A stretch of DNA of 64,000 nucleotides from assembly GCA_950295325.1 (NCBI GenBank), contig OX485806.1:52325169-52389168 (forward strand), given 5' to 3'. Position numbers and translations under genes: made by a program. The stretch is from Polytrichum commune (Eukaryota > Streptophyta > Polytrichopsida > Polytrichales > Polytrichaceae). Below are positions 34,210-46,060 of this stretch, piece after piece; within the stretch, counting starts at the first letter, position 1, and each line of letters opens with the position of its first letter. The notes beneath the pieces are model-generated. The model searched no databases. It had not been told where the DNA came from and was given only the letters and a program-made list of their open reading frames with translations.

Positions 34210-35407
34210 CTCCATTTTGCGAGTAGTCAAAAACTTGTAATACTATTAACACTCATATTTAGTATTGAGCCTTATATAGTGAGGATTGAACATTTTCCAT
34301 AAGTTTCTTCATTCCAACTCAAAAAAAATTCCAATATTGCCACATTGGCCCATTCTTCATTGTGTTGAGGCAAATTGTGGGTTTTCTACCATTTTTTAAG
34401 TGATCACCGCTCCCTCGTGGAATATTGCTATTCTTTGCCAATCCCCTAAAAAATAATGTCATCATTTTTCTTATCCTTCACATTTTTTTTTAATTGCAAC
34501 TCCATTACCTCCCATTTGCTTGTTGTCATCCACAAATTTTCCAATCACCATCAAACAATGGCGATTTGGAAGATTTGTCCACGACCACCACCATAAGGGC
34601 TTCATTTCTCCCACTTGGTCGTTTGTCCAATCATTTTTAATTCTCCCACTATCTTCCATAAACACATCTTTATTCTTTATGATTTTCTTTGTTTCCAATC
34701 ACATTAGCCTATATGTTTTCATACCTTCGCAATATCCAATAAACACACATGTGATTCCTTTCGTATCGAATTTTTCTTTCTTTCATCCAAAACCATTGCA
34801 TAAATAATGCTTTCAAACACACACATATGTGCAATGCAAGGTGTCCTCCCTTGCTACATTTCGGTTGAAATAAAGCGTAAGACCATCATTGAACAGAGCA
34901 CAAATTTGCCACTACTTTTGCCCAAAGCAATTTCTTGAGTTTCTTACCTTTGAGCATACGCTTTGCCATTGTGACAATGATTTGATTTGTACCCTCCGTT
35001 GGTCCAATGTCTTGAGGTGTGTTCTCAATGTCGTTTTCCATCACAAAAACATTAAAATCTTTTGAATTGGAGTCCGTTTGTTCATCCACCAAAATGCCTT
35101 GATTTCAAGCTCTGATTGCATTTCTACAAATGCTCAAAGCTTTTCTTAGCCTCTCAAACCACTTTCTTTTGGATTTCATCATGCAAATCCACATTTTTCT
35201 CAAAAAATCATCAACAAAAATAGAAAAATATTTTCTCTTCCCATAGATATGTTCTTCATGGGTCACAAATCCCTAAATGCACAACCTTTCTGCATCATGG
35301 CCCAACTGTACCGCATATTGCTTACCTTCTATGCATGCTTCGCAGACCAATGTTCAGGTGGGACAAATTTTTTTTCTTATGTTCATGGCCCCCACCATCC
35401 TCACATT
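34210..35407 (-). pseudogene. Old copia integrase to pre-RT region, decayed
   Basis: Minus-strand fragments: the integrase zinc/pre-core segment GLVCEACIEGKQYAV near 35330; FVDDFLRKMWICMMKSKRKW near 35200; the integrase end MAKRMLKGKKLKKLLWAKVV at 34990-34900; and the ...FCEGMKTYRLM-like post-integrase segment near 34700. All are homologous to the young copia at 37.5-38.4 kb, with many stops. Confidence 0.75.
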
Positions 35408-35412
35408 CAAAT

Positions 35413-35604
35413 TATTGGGAAATGAGAGAATAAAGCAAAGACATCAGTGTAGAAAGGTAGAACACAACACACAAGGATTGCATACAATGGAGAGAGTGAT
35501 TAGCTCCTCCCCTTATGCCTTTATTTATATGTGTAGGTTAGGACCAGCCGTGACAACCCATATGGGACAATGTCACCAATGCAACCTAACACTACCTTCC
35601 AATA
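35413..35604 (-). repeat. Young copia 3' LTR
   Basis: On the plus strand it runs from TATTGGGAAATG to ACCTTCCAATA, so the element termini are TATTGG/CCAATA, not the usual TG...CA. The polypurine tract is the complement of CTCCCACTTT at 35605-35614. Confidence 0.92.
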
Positions 35605-38600
35605 CTCCCACTTTGCGAGGTGACATTGTACTCCAACCCCATTATTTCACTTAACATCTCATGCCTATCCCTCGCTAAAGCCTTTGTAAGAATATCCGCT
35701 ACCATATATTGCGTTGGACAATATTCTAGCTCTACAACATTGTTTTCAATTTTCTCTCTAATAAAATGATGTTGCACATCTATATGTTTTGACCTATCAT
35801 GGTTGTCGCCTCCTCTTGTGCACAACCTACATCCTCCATTAGTTGCCTTAGCCAAATGGCCTCCCTCGTGCATCGGTTCATGGCCATGTACTCCGCCTCC
35901 ATTGTGGATTGAGCCACCGTTTGTTGTCGTTTGCTATTCCACGTCACGGCCCCGTCTCCAACGAAGAAAACGTATCCGGAGGTAGACCTTCGGTTTTCCA
36001 CATTGCCGGCCCAATCCGCGTCCGAATAACCTTTAAGGTTTACGTGTTGTCCTCCGATGCGCAACCTCATATCAATGGTCCCTTTCAAGTATCGCATAAT
36101 TCGTTTCACGGCCATCCAATGCATCGGACCTGGTTCCGACATAAACCGACTTACCACGCTTACCGCGAATGCGAGGTCCGGTCTTGTGGCCACCATTGCG
36201 TACATCAACGACCCGACCGCCCTTTGGTACGGAATGTCCTTCATTTCGTGTGAATGCTTCTCGTATTCCTCCTCCGAAAGCTTTGCCAATGAGGTCTTGG
36301 TGTCGAGCGGGGTTGAGATGGGCTTGCAATCACTCATGCCGAATCGCTCCAAAATGATTTCGATGTAGCTTCGTTGATGCATGGTGATGGTGCACGTCTT
36401 CCTATCCCGCTCGAAATGGACTCCGAGGAAGAAATGCAATTCACCGAGGTCGCTCATCTTGAACTCCTTCTCGAGGCTAGATTTCAACTCGTTGATCACG
36501 TCCACGTTGCTTGCCAAGATGATGAGGTCGTCTACATATATGATTACGATCACAATGTAGTGGCAAGTTTGTAACACGTACAACGAGTGGTCCGCATGGC
36601 TCCTCGTAAAGCCTTTGTTCACAAAGAATATGTGAATGCACTCGTATCACGCTCGTCCGGATTGCTTCAATCCGTAGAGCGATTTCCCCAACTTGCATAC
36701 GAGGTGCTCTCGGCCTTTTTGCACAAACCCCTCCGGTTGCTCCATGTAGATGACCACGTGCAATTCGCCGTTCAAGAATGCGGTCTTGACGTCCATTTGA
36801 TGTATCTCCAAGCCCATGGCCGCCGCCATTGCGAGGATGACCCTAATGGTGTTGAATTTGGCCACGGGTGCGAAAGTCTCGCCGAAATCCACACCTTCCA
36901 CTTGGGAGCACCCCTTGGCCACCAACCTCGCTTTAAACCGAACTACCATACCGTTGGCATCCTTCTTCGTGCGAAATACCCACTTGCATTTCACGGCCTT
37001 GCGGCCCTTCGGCAATGGAACCAACTCCCACGTGACGTTGGCTATGAGAGATTCGTACTCCTCTTGCATAGCCGACTCCCACTCGCTCGCATCACTCGAT
37101 TCAAATGTTTCTCTCAAGTTTCTAGGTTCCCCAACCATTGCCATGTTTGCGTGCTCATTGTCTTCGGGTTGCGGAATGTGGTTCTTCCACCATTCCCCAA
37201 GAGGTTTGCGTGGCCTATCCGGATACCTAGAATTGCCTATGGTCTCATTGCCATCTTGCGGTGGTGGAGGTGGTTTGGTTGCGGTTTTCTTACCGGCGTT
37301 AAGTTTCGATGCCTCCGCGCTACGAGTGGATTTCGCGGCCGGTACTTCGGCCTCCGACTCGTCCTCAATGTTCGGCTCCTCCTCGTCCGGCTCCGAAACG
37401 TCGCCGCTCGCCTCCAACTCCTCCGCTTCCGATTTGGGGGATATGTCCACCTTCACCGTCGGTACTTCATCAACTCTCCCACTTGGACAATCCTCCAAAT
37501 GCGTTTTGTCTTCGAAAAACACCACGTCCGGACTCTTGATGATTTTCTTCGTCTTCAAGCACATGAGCCGATACGCCTTGGTGCCTTCGCAATATCCGAG
37601 GAACAAACACTTGACGCCCTTCGCATCCAACTTCGTTCGCCTTTGATCCGGCACCTTCGCGTAAGCCACACATCCGAACACCCGCATGTACGACACGTGC
37701 GGCATCCTCCCGCTCCACGCCTCCTCGGGTGTCATTCCTTCAACCGCCTTGGTTGGACATCGGTTGCGTACGTACGCCGCATTGCACACCGCCTCCGCCC
37801 AAAATTCATGGCCGAGGCGTTGGGCATGAATCATGGACCGTGCCATCTCCACAATGGTCCGGTTGGCTCGCTCCGCCACGCCGTTTTGTTGCGGCGTGTA
37901 AGGTGAGGAGGTTTGCCGTGCAATGCCATGTTTGCTCAAGAAATCATCAAATGCCTTTGAAATGTATTCCCCCCCGTTATCCGACCTAAGGACCTTCACT
38001 ACGTGCTCCGATTGCCTCTCCACCAAGGTTTTCCATTCTTTGAACCTTGCCAACACCTCCTTCTTGGACTTGAGCACGTACACCCAAATCTTGCGTGAGA
38101 AATCGTCAATGAAGGTAAGAAAATACCTTGCGCATCCAATGGACGCCGTTTTCATCGGCCCGCACACGTCGGAATGCACGAGCTCCAAGATGTTGGTGGC
38201 GCGGGTGCCTCCGTCCGTGGGGAATGGTCGCCTCGCTTGTTTGCCCTCCACACATCCTTCGCATGCGAAGGAATGCACGTCGCCTTGCGCCGCTCCCACG
38301 TCCATCCCGCTCACCATGCTTTGGAGCATTTTCACGCTATTGGCGTTGAGATGCCCCAACCTCTTGTGCCAAAGCTCCAAAGGATGCGAGTTGGCCTCGG
38401 AATGCGCCAAAGAGCTCGTTTCGGCCCCATTCAACACGTTGGTGTCCAATTGGTACAAATTGGACTCCAACGACGCCACGCCCAACATCTCGCCGTTGCT
38501 CGCCCTCACCACGCATCCCAACGAGTTGAAATGCACTTTCAAACCCCTCGAAATGAGCTTGCTCACCGAAAGCAAGTTGGAATGCATTTTCGGCACATGA

Positions 38601-39604
38601 AGGACGTCGTGCATTCTAATGCTCCGCACACGGCCTTTCACGCGTGTTTCCACTAGTATGGAGCCTTTGCCTACGGCATCTACCATGCCGTTATCACCCA
38701 TAAACACTTTGCGACCCGTGACAGGTTCGTAAGTGTCGAAAAAATGCTTATGTGGTGTCATGTGTTGCGAGGCCCCCGAATCCACGATCCATCTAGTGGC
38801 GGACGTTTTAGACGCCCCATCTCTCGCTACAAATGCAAAATCATCACTCGACCTTGCCATGTTTGTGTTCACCTTGCGTTTCATTCGACAATTACGAGCA
38901 ATGTGGCCCAACTTACCACAATTGTAGCACCTCGGGCCGTCGCCGCGCCTCTCGTTGTTGTCGAACGCTCGAGGTTGGCGCGACAACATGGCTGCATCGT
39001 CGCCTTGAGGCTCATTTTCCTTCCTCTTGGACACCTCGTGCATGAGACGTGCGGTGATGAAGTCCAACTTGAGCTCCGAAATGGGGCGCGTCTCCAATGC
39101 GGTGATCAAATGCTCGAACGAGGGTGGTAGGCTATCGAGCAAGGTCATGACCACGTCCTCGTCCTTCATAGGCACCTCCAAGCATGTGAGTTGGTCCGCA
39201 AGAGATTTTACCTTGTTGATGTGCGTGAGGATGTCGTCGCCCTCGTCCATCTTGATGGTGAAGAACTTGCGCCTTATGAACAAGATGTTGGACAAGCTTT
39301 TGGTTTCGTGGATGTTGCACAAGGTCTTCCACGCTTCCGCGGGTCCCTTGCATCCTTTGATGTGCGCCAACTCCTTGTCCACCAAACTCATGGCAATGAT
39401 GGCGAAGGCTTTCTTGCATCGTCGCTCGTACGCCTTCTTGACTTCGTCGCTCGCCGTAGAAGGTGGTGGCAACTCCGAACCATCCACGATCTCCCAAAGA
39501 TCTTTGGTGGACATGGCCATCTCCAATTTGAACTTATAGAGGTTGAAGTTCTCGCCACCGAACTTGTCAACCGATATAAGTCCATCGTTTTCCCTAGAAG
39601 CCAT
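35592..39604 (-). pseudogene. Young copia gag-pol polyprotein, nearly intact with two lesions
   Basis: The start is the ATG at 39604 (MASRENDGL); 5' extension would need a TTG. Domains by residue: gag about 1-210; zinc knuckle CYNCGKLGHIARNC at 226-239; protease DSG at 275; integrase HHCC region at 413-451; catalytic Asp479, Asp542 and Glu578 (DD35E); RT from about 857 with QMDVKTAFLNG; then YVDD near 36540. Lesions are a TGA at 36647-36649, where a Trp codon is expected (SGRA-stop-YECIH), and a deletion with frame change at about 35800. The deletion removes the RNase H CDN motif, between EEATT and HDRSKHIDV. The stop codon at 35592-35594 lies inside the 3' LTR. Gag, protease, integrase and the RT start remain open for 985 codons. 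Confidence 0.93.
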
Positions 39605-39719
39605 TTTCAAACCGAATGCAAGCTCCCACTCACTCAATGTAGTACAAGGGCTTAGAAACCCTCAAGGAAGTTTAGAAAATGATTTTAAACTTTGGAATTA
39701 ATTCAAGGTTCTCACACAC

Positions 39720-40533
39720 TCAAGTCAGCACCTTTCCACTCCAAAGCTAAGCCAAATAACTATATAACCATCAAAAAACCCACAACTAAGCCTTTTGGAA
39801 CTCAAAACACCTCAAAGTTAGTTTTGAATGGATGGATCTCTCAAGTCAGCACCTTTCCACTCCAAAACTAAGCTTAATAACTATATAACCATCAAAAAGC
39901 CACAACTAAGCCTTTTGGAACTCAAAACACCTCAAAGTAAGCATAGAATGGATGGATCTCTCAAGTCAGCACCTTTCCACTCCAAAACTAAGCTTAATAA
40001 CTATATAACCATCAAAAAGCCACAACTAAGCCTTTTGGAACTCAAAACACCTCAAAGTAAGCATAGAATGGATGGATCTCTCAAGTCAGCACCTTTCCAC
40101 TCCAAAACTAAGCTTAATAACTACATAACCATCAAAAAGCCATACTTAAGCATTTTCGAACTCAAAACACCTCAAAGTAAGCATAGAATGGATGGATCTC
40201 TCAAGTCAGCACCTTTCCACTCCAAAACTAAGCTTAATAACTATATAACCATCAAAAAGCTACACCTAAGCCTTTTGGAACTCAAAACACCTCAAAGTAA
40301 GCATAGAATGGATGGATCTCTCAAGTCAGCACCTTTCCACTCCAAAACTAAGCCAAATAACTACATAACCATCAAAAAGCCACACCTAAGCCTTTTGGAA
40401 CTCAAAACACCTCAAAGTAAGCATAGAATGGATGGATCTCTCAAGTCAGCACCTTTCCACTCCAAAACTAAGCTTAATAACTACATAACCATCAAAAAAC
40501 CACAACTAAGCCTTTCGGAACTCTAATCACCTC
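39720..40533 (-). repeat. 120-bp tandem repeat, seven copies, in copia leader
   Basis: Copies start at 39720, 39841, 39961, 40081, 40201, 40321 and 40441 with exactly 120-bp spacing (TCAAGTCAGCACCTTTCCAC at each start). They differ by a few substitutions. The array fills most of the untranslated leader between primer site and ATG. The 232-codon plus-strand frame over it exists only because 120 is a multiple of three. Confidence 0.95.
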
Positions 40534-40762
40534 AAACCCTCAAAATGCGAATCGATCTCACATAAACACTCAAGATACAATGAACCTCAACCTAAGGTGT
40601 CCTCCACGCTGGTCCAAGTGTCCAAGAATGCTCCAAGGCGCTCCAAAAGTGCTCCAAAACTCCAAAACTCCACCAAAAGCTTGAAACACCTCCAAATCGC
40701 CTCCGATCAGATCCGGCTCTCTCCTACCTCCTCCTAAGTTGATCTCTAAGCTCTAAAGCAAA

Positions 40763-40776
40763 GTGGGCCCATAACC
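40763..40776 (-). promoter_or_regulatory. Primer-binding site matching tRNA-iMet anticodon arm
   Basis: The minus strand reads GGTTATGGGCCCAC immediately after the LTR. This is complementary to the anticodon-arm sequence of plant initiator tRNA-Met (GTGGGCCCATAACC, with CAT anticodon), not to its 3' end. Drosophila copia is known to prime from a 5' half of initiator tRNA-Met, and the same mechanism is inferred here. Confidence 0.85.
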
Positions 40777-40968
40777 TATTGGGAAATGAGAGAAGAAAGC
40801 AAAGACATCAGCGTAGAAAGGTAGAACACAACACACAAGGATTGCATACAATGGAGAGAGTGATTAGCTCCTCCCCTTATGCCTTTATTTATATATGTAG
40901 GTTAGGACCAGCCGTGACAACCCATATGGGACAATGTCACCAATGCAACCTAACACTACCTTCCAATA
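40777..40968 (-). repeat. Young copia 5' LTR
   Basis: It is the same 192 bp as the 3' LTR with three substitutions. On the minus strand a TATATAAATA box lies at 40886-40895, suitably placed to drive element RNA. Confidence 0.92.
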
Positions 40969-40973
40969 CAAAT

Positions 40974-41880
40974 GACCAAATTGGCAATGCCAAAGCTCCA
41001 ATTAACCGCATCCCGTACACAAACACATATGCTCGACATACCTTTGTGAAGGTCATTTAGTACAAATTCCCTTTGCATTAAGATATTGAAACCACATCGC
41101 CATTTGCACCTCCCACGATGCATTTGTTTAAGATAAATTTCGGTTTCAACATATTCGACAAAAATTTCTCACCAAGCGAAAGTTGGTATGTAAATTTTGC
41201 AAGTGAAACACATCCGTGATGTGATTTTTATTCCTTATGTTTTTTGTTTCAATTCCAATGACAATGGACCCCATCCCAGTGGCTTAGGCCAAACTATCAA
41301 TTGTAAGTCCATTGTGCAAATACTCCTCAAATACATTTTTTGATGCGTTGCAAATGTGAATTTGTTCTCAAATTTTCCTTCTTTTTGTTCTTCATTTTGT
41401 TACAAAACTGCGCAATGTGGTCCGGTTTGTTGCAATATGAGCACGTCCTTACACTTTGCTGCAAAGGTCGATTGCCAACTTACATCTTGCATGTCAAGAT
41501 TTTACAACTTACAAAGAAGATGTTGGACAAACATTTTGTTTTGTGGATATCAGAAAGGGTTTTCTACGCCTTTGCTAGTCCTTTACAACTTCTAATGTGT
41601 GCAAGGTGGTTGTCTACCAAAATGAAGCCAATTATGGACATGGCCTTTCTTACACGCCTTTGGTACTCCTTCAATACTTAGGGATCCGTGTTGGAAGGTG
41701 GAGCCTTCTTGGATTTGTTTACAATGTTCCAAAGATCCATGGAAACCAAAACAATCTCCATTTTGAACTCTCAAAGGTTTATTTTCTCTTTGTGGAATTT
41801 GTGTATAATTATAGCCTTTTTGTTATAAAATATGCCATCTTCCACTCAAATAAAGCATTTGTAAGCTGAAAAAATCGAAT
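40974..41880 (-). pseudogene. Old copia gag and protease region, decayed
   Basis: Homologous to the young copy's gag: the stretch at 41510-41640 matches the part encoding the KSLSNILFIRRKFF region. A zinc-knuckle remnant lies near 41430, and the 40975-41330 segment matches the post-protease region. Stops and indels are frequent. It continues the element interrupted at 35407. Confidence 0.72.
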
Positions 41881-43122
41881 GAGATTTTCTTCACCTCAAA
41901 GAAAACAAAGAAAACTTACCTCAAAAAAAATCTAAAGACACTCAAATCAATGAAACAAATATTTTTCACCTCAGAGGTGTTTTTCATTCTCAAATACATC
42001 AGTTTAGATTGTCTACACCTCAAGAGGAGTCTTAAAACACTCATATCACTTAACCAAGATTATCTTCATCTCAAATGATTAACTTTAGTTTTCACTTATG
42101 TTTTCCAACATTCAAATCACGAAAAACATTCAAGTATGCTCATTTTGAGCTTAAGTTACTAGCCTATCTTTCAAATCAATGTTTCAACACTCAAATGACC
42201 AAATCATATCATTACAAATTGCAAATGAACCTTCTTGCCTGCAAACATTGTGGGTTCATTCCAATCCACTCAAATAATGTCCATTTGGATTCAAAAATGT
42301 TTTGTTGTGTCCAATGGGCATATAGACTTTTGAATCACTAATGTCATATTTAATTCACAACAATAAGAATGTTTTCTCTCAATGTGCCTTAGTATTATCA
42401 AATCATTCAAATCATATTTTTTTCATATAAAATGAGTCTAATTTTTTTAAATGGGTGTTAGGATTGTTAATTACTCAAGTTAGATTTTTTTTCACTCAAA
42501 ATAATTATTTTCTCAATGTATCCTTTTTCACTTTCCAATCATTCAAATCAAATGCATGCAAACAAGTTTTCCCACACTCAAGGCATTCAAACAAATGTTT
42601 TTCAATTAAAAACATATTGAATTGTTTCAAACAAATTTTTCAACAAATAAGTTTTTAACCATTCAAAACGCTAATTTCATATGTTTTAAAACTCTAGAGA
42701 CCTCCACACCTCTCAAATAAGCCCTAAAAAACACTCAAAATGCTCAAGACTGATGTTTTTTAATTTTTAACACTTCCAAACCTCTCAAAGAGGTTTAACC
42801 ACACTCAAAACACTCAAATCATATTTTTTTGAAGCATGAAAACCTCCAAACCTTGCAAACAAACTTTTCTACATTCAAAACAACTAGGTCAAACGTTTTC
42901 AAAGTATAAAGGCCTCCAAATCTTTCAAATAACCCTTTTAACCCTCAATGCTCACAAGTCAACACTTTTTGCACCAACAAATATTCAAGCAGCAACAAAA
43001 CACTTACAACAACCAAATGCGCCCTTTGACACCTTCATTGCTCAAACTCCAAAGCGCCAATTCCTTAAGATCCATTCCGCATCCTCAAAGCATTAGAATC
43101 TATAGGCATTTTACTTGCATGA
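41881..43122 (-). other. Old copia leader, imperfect repeats
   Basis: This is a long non-coding leader rich in ACTCAAA and CCTCAAA motifs spaced at irregular intervals. It looks like a decayed equivalent of the tandem array in the young copy. No gene is supported. Confidence 0.5.
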
Positions 43123-43135
43123 TGGGCCCATAACC
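43123..43135 (-). promoter_or_regulatory. Old copia primer-binding site (tRNA-iMet anticodon arm)
   Basis: The plus strand reads TGGGCCCATAACC directly before the LTR at 43136, the same primer site as in the young element and conserved despite decay elsewhere. Confidence 0.8.
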
Positions 43136-43395
43136 TTTTGGAACTCCATAAGACTAGAGATGACATTGCACAAGCAAGAACACATATACAAAGGCATATG
43201 AACAATGCTTGGAATGAGATGGTCATCCTCACCCTTTGTTTTGCCCTTTATTGCCCGTTTTCAAATTGGTTCCTACAAATAATATGGGAGAATTTTTCTC
43301 CCAGTATGGACCAATTTTTTCGGCGTATTACAACCTCATTGTTTTTAGTATTGCATTTCTATGACTACAAACAATCTAATGCTCCACCTTCAACA
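43136..43395 (-). repeat. Old copia 5' LTR
   Basis: It is collinear with 33829-34209 except for the triplicated unit there. It begins TTTTGGAACTCC on the plus strand. Confidence 0.75.
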
Positions 43396-43489
43396 CAAAA
43401 CACCTTGAATGATTTCAAACAAACCTTACAACACTCAAGGCTCACAAATAAACCACTCAATATAATCCAATGATATCCTTTAGAAGTGT

Positions 43490-46060
43490 AAAGCATGTTG
43501 ATCCATGTTGAACCACAAAGATCCTTTATTTGTTACAAATATAAGAACTTGGACATTATGCAAATATTTGCATAAAACCTAGGAAACCGCATGATTATGT
43601 ACCTTTATGTGGTACATGTAAAAAAATTGAACACCTTGGGCATGAGTATCCTCATCCTAAGAAAGGATATCTCCCAAATGAAAAGGTATGGAATGGAGGT
43701 TAAGAATACAAGAAAAGAGGAGCAAAAAAATGTAAATCATATTCAAAAAAATTATCCTTCATTATGTAATGAAACTTGGATCAATGCTATAGCTACAAGA
43801 TGCGGAACTCTAGTGGAATCTATCCAAATATTGATGAATAATATTGACTCGTGTAATAATGATTCAATGGATAATTTAAATGAAAAAAAATCACAAAAAT
43901 AATATGACTAGGGATTCTTATGTGGTGACAAAAACAACCTCTATCCTTGTGGCTTTGTGTGTGGATGGCATCCTAATTTATTAGGTATAGGTTGAATACA
44001 ATTAAAATCAATTTGGAATACATTAAAATCAATTGACCCAAAAACTAGGTAGGAATGTAATTTTCCATTTTAAAATTGATGGAAATATGACCATGTTAGT
44101 GAGTGTGGATTATTTCATTGTCTCCATACTCATAAAATTGACATCAAAACATGTATCAACCTTGAATCCCACCATCAATATTCCATGGATTGTTTTTGCA
44201 ATTGTAGGTGCACTTGGATCTTGATTTAAGGTGATATCATTTATTTCAAGAACTTTGATCATTTTGGGCATCACTGCTGAACAAAGTTTATTATAACACT
44301 GAGGTGCAATAGCCAATAATTGCCTAATGGTGAGTATAAGATGTACATTATTGAAGCTCCCATAAGATTATCAGAGTCTCAAGTTGTAAACATGTAGTTA
44401 ATTCCATAACTCAAGGTTGTTTGATATCAAACTTAGGCTTCAAATTTTAGCATGAGATATTTGATAAGGTGGAGGCTTAGGTCCTTTGTCCACAACTATG
44501 ACATGTGGATTTGCATACTCAACAATTGGAAAAGGGAGTATTTCAATCTTTTGAAAAAAATGCTTTACATGATGCCATTTCCAACATTACCACCACAACA
44601 AGGCCATCACCTTATTCAAATCACCAAACTACCCCATTTATAAAGAAAAACTTCTAGTTTTGTAGGAAGAATCAGATGACAAACATTCTTTTGAAGAGAA
44701 TTGAGAAGATGATTTGTTTTTTTCAACACACGTAACAAAAGTTATATGCCACAAAATCTTAATAAATAAATGAAATAAAGAAATGAAGAAGTATCCAAGA
44801 TAATTAAGGTATATGAAAATTTGACAAAGAGTGGGTGGAAATATTGGTTTGATTTTTAAAATGAAATAATAACAATTTTGCTTGGACATATAAAAACTTC
44901 AAAAATATTCCTCTTGAAACATGTTATAGTAAAATTGTATTTGAAGAAGGAATTACGCCAATAAAATGGAGGAAATATCATATAAATTACAAATATTCAT
45001 TATTAGTCAAAGAAAATATTGGTTCATTTCTTGAGGCACAATTCATTTGTAAATTACCTTATAGTAAATGGGTATATCCCATAGTAGTTGTTCCTAAAAA
45101 TAATGAAAATTAATGAAAGGTCAAGATTTTTGTAAATTGAATTGTGCCACAAGGAATTTTTTTATTCTTCATTCATGCTATGTTACATGCAATAGTAGGA
45201 TACAACTTCTACTCATTTGAACATGGATTTTAATATTTTTTATCAAATTCCAGTTCTCAAAACACATCATTGGTACACAACCTTTATTACATGTTGGGGT
45301 AATTTTGTGGACATTGTTATGCCACTTGGTTTGTGCAATACCCCAACTACATTCTAATGTGTTTGTTATGATTGTAATTTGTCAAAAAAACCTTCATAAA
45401 TTTATGGAGATATTCTTGGATGAAATATTTAGGAACGATGAAAAACATATTCAATACCTTCAAAAATGTTTGGAAAATGTACAAAACTTATTATCTAAAT
45501 CAATGTTAGTAAATCAAAGTTTTTTGTTTCATATGGATAATAAGACACATTGTTTCAGAACAAAGGATAGTAATTGACACTCATAAAATTGCAATGATTG
45601 TTGTTCTTCCTATCCCTCCCACTTTTACATAAATATAAGAATTCCTTGGGCGCATTGGTTATTATTGGAGGATATCCCTCAATAAACAGTGATTGCCATG
45701 TTGTTAACATATATTTGATGTGTTCATATATTGGATAGATTTCAACAACCATTTTTAAATCATATTTTGAACCAATGGAGTGTCCTAAGGAAGTGGAAAT
45801 AATCTTTCCATGTGAAAATAAAACACATGAAAAATACATTGTGTGTAAATGGAAGTAATAACATGTAATTTGGAGTATGATTGTAAATGGTAGAAAAAAT
45901 TATTTCAGATCCCAATAAAAATATGGGAAAATTGTGTCTTAATTATAATCATGTATGTCATTAATGACATTGGTTGAGCTTAGTATGGTAGAATAAAATG
46001 ATAGCCAAAGAAAAACAATGTAGTGGATTTTGGTTGTAAGCCCATACAAAGGGTAGTGGC
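43490..46060 (+). pseudogene. Decayed Ty3/gypsy gag-pol (plus strand)
   Basis: Two zinc-knuckle-like segments lie at about 43530-43670 (CYKYKNL..., then CGTCKKIEHLGHEYPHPK). After an unrecognisable stretch, RT follows at about 44950-45590: KLPYSKWVYPIVVVPKNN, then FFIHAMLHAIVGYNFYSFEHGF, VMPLGLCNTPTTF-like and LHKFMEIFLDEIF. The reading frame breaks every 50-150 bases. RNase H and integrase are not recognisable beyond 45600. Part of an old autonomous element; no LTR assigned. Confidence 0.7.

Larger units (their letters stand above)
35413..40968 (-). mobile_element. Young Ty1/copia element
   Basis: The 5556-bp minus-strand element is flanked by CAAAT (35408-35412 and 40969-40973). It has 192-bp LTRs at both ends, a primer-binding site directly next to the 5' LTR, a repeat-filled leader and one gag-pol frame. 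A polypurine tract overlaps the end of the coding sequence. The LTRs differ at three of 192 positions. The gag-pol order (integrase before RT) is diagnostic of copia. Confidence 0.95.
33829..43395 (-). mobile_element. Old Ty1/copia element containing the young copia
   Basis: The minus-strand element has its 3' LTR at 33829-34209 and 5' LTR at 43136-43395. A primer-binding site identical to that of the young copy sits beside the 5' LTR. Its gag and integrase remnants are homologous to the young element. The young copia inserted at 35413 within the integrase region. Both LTRs begin T(A/T)TTGG as in the young family. I found no surviving target duplication, consistent with age. Confidence 0.82.

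Noticed and set aside
36587-37906. 439-codon plus-strand ORF
   Set aside because: It is antisense to the well-supported copia gag-pol. Its composition is the mirror of a GC-biased coding strand.
39828-40526. 232-codon plus-strand ORF with a 40-residue repeat
   Set aside because: It is a by-product of the 120-bp tandem repeat in the copia leader, on the antisense strand. It has no start context, domain or homolog.
40763-40776. Possible tRNA-Met gene fragment at GGGCCCATAACC sites
   Set aside because: Only 12-14 bases match and they abut LTRs exactly, so these are primer-binding sites, not tRNA genes.
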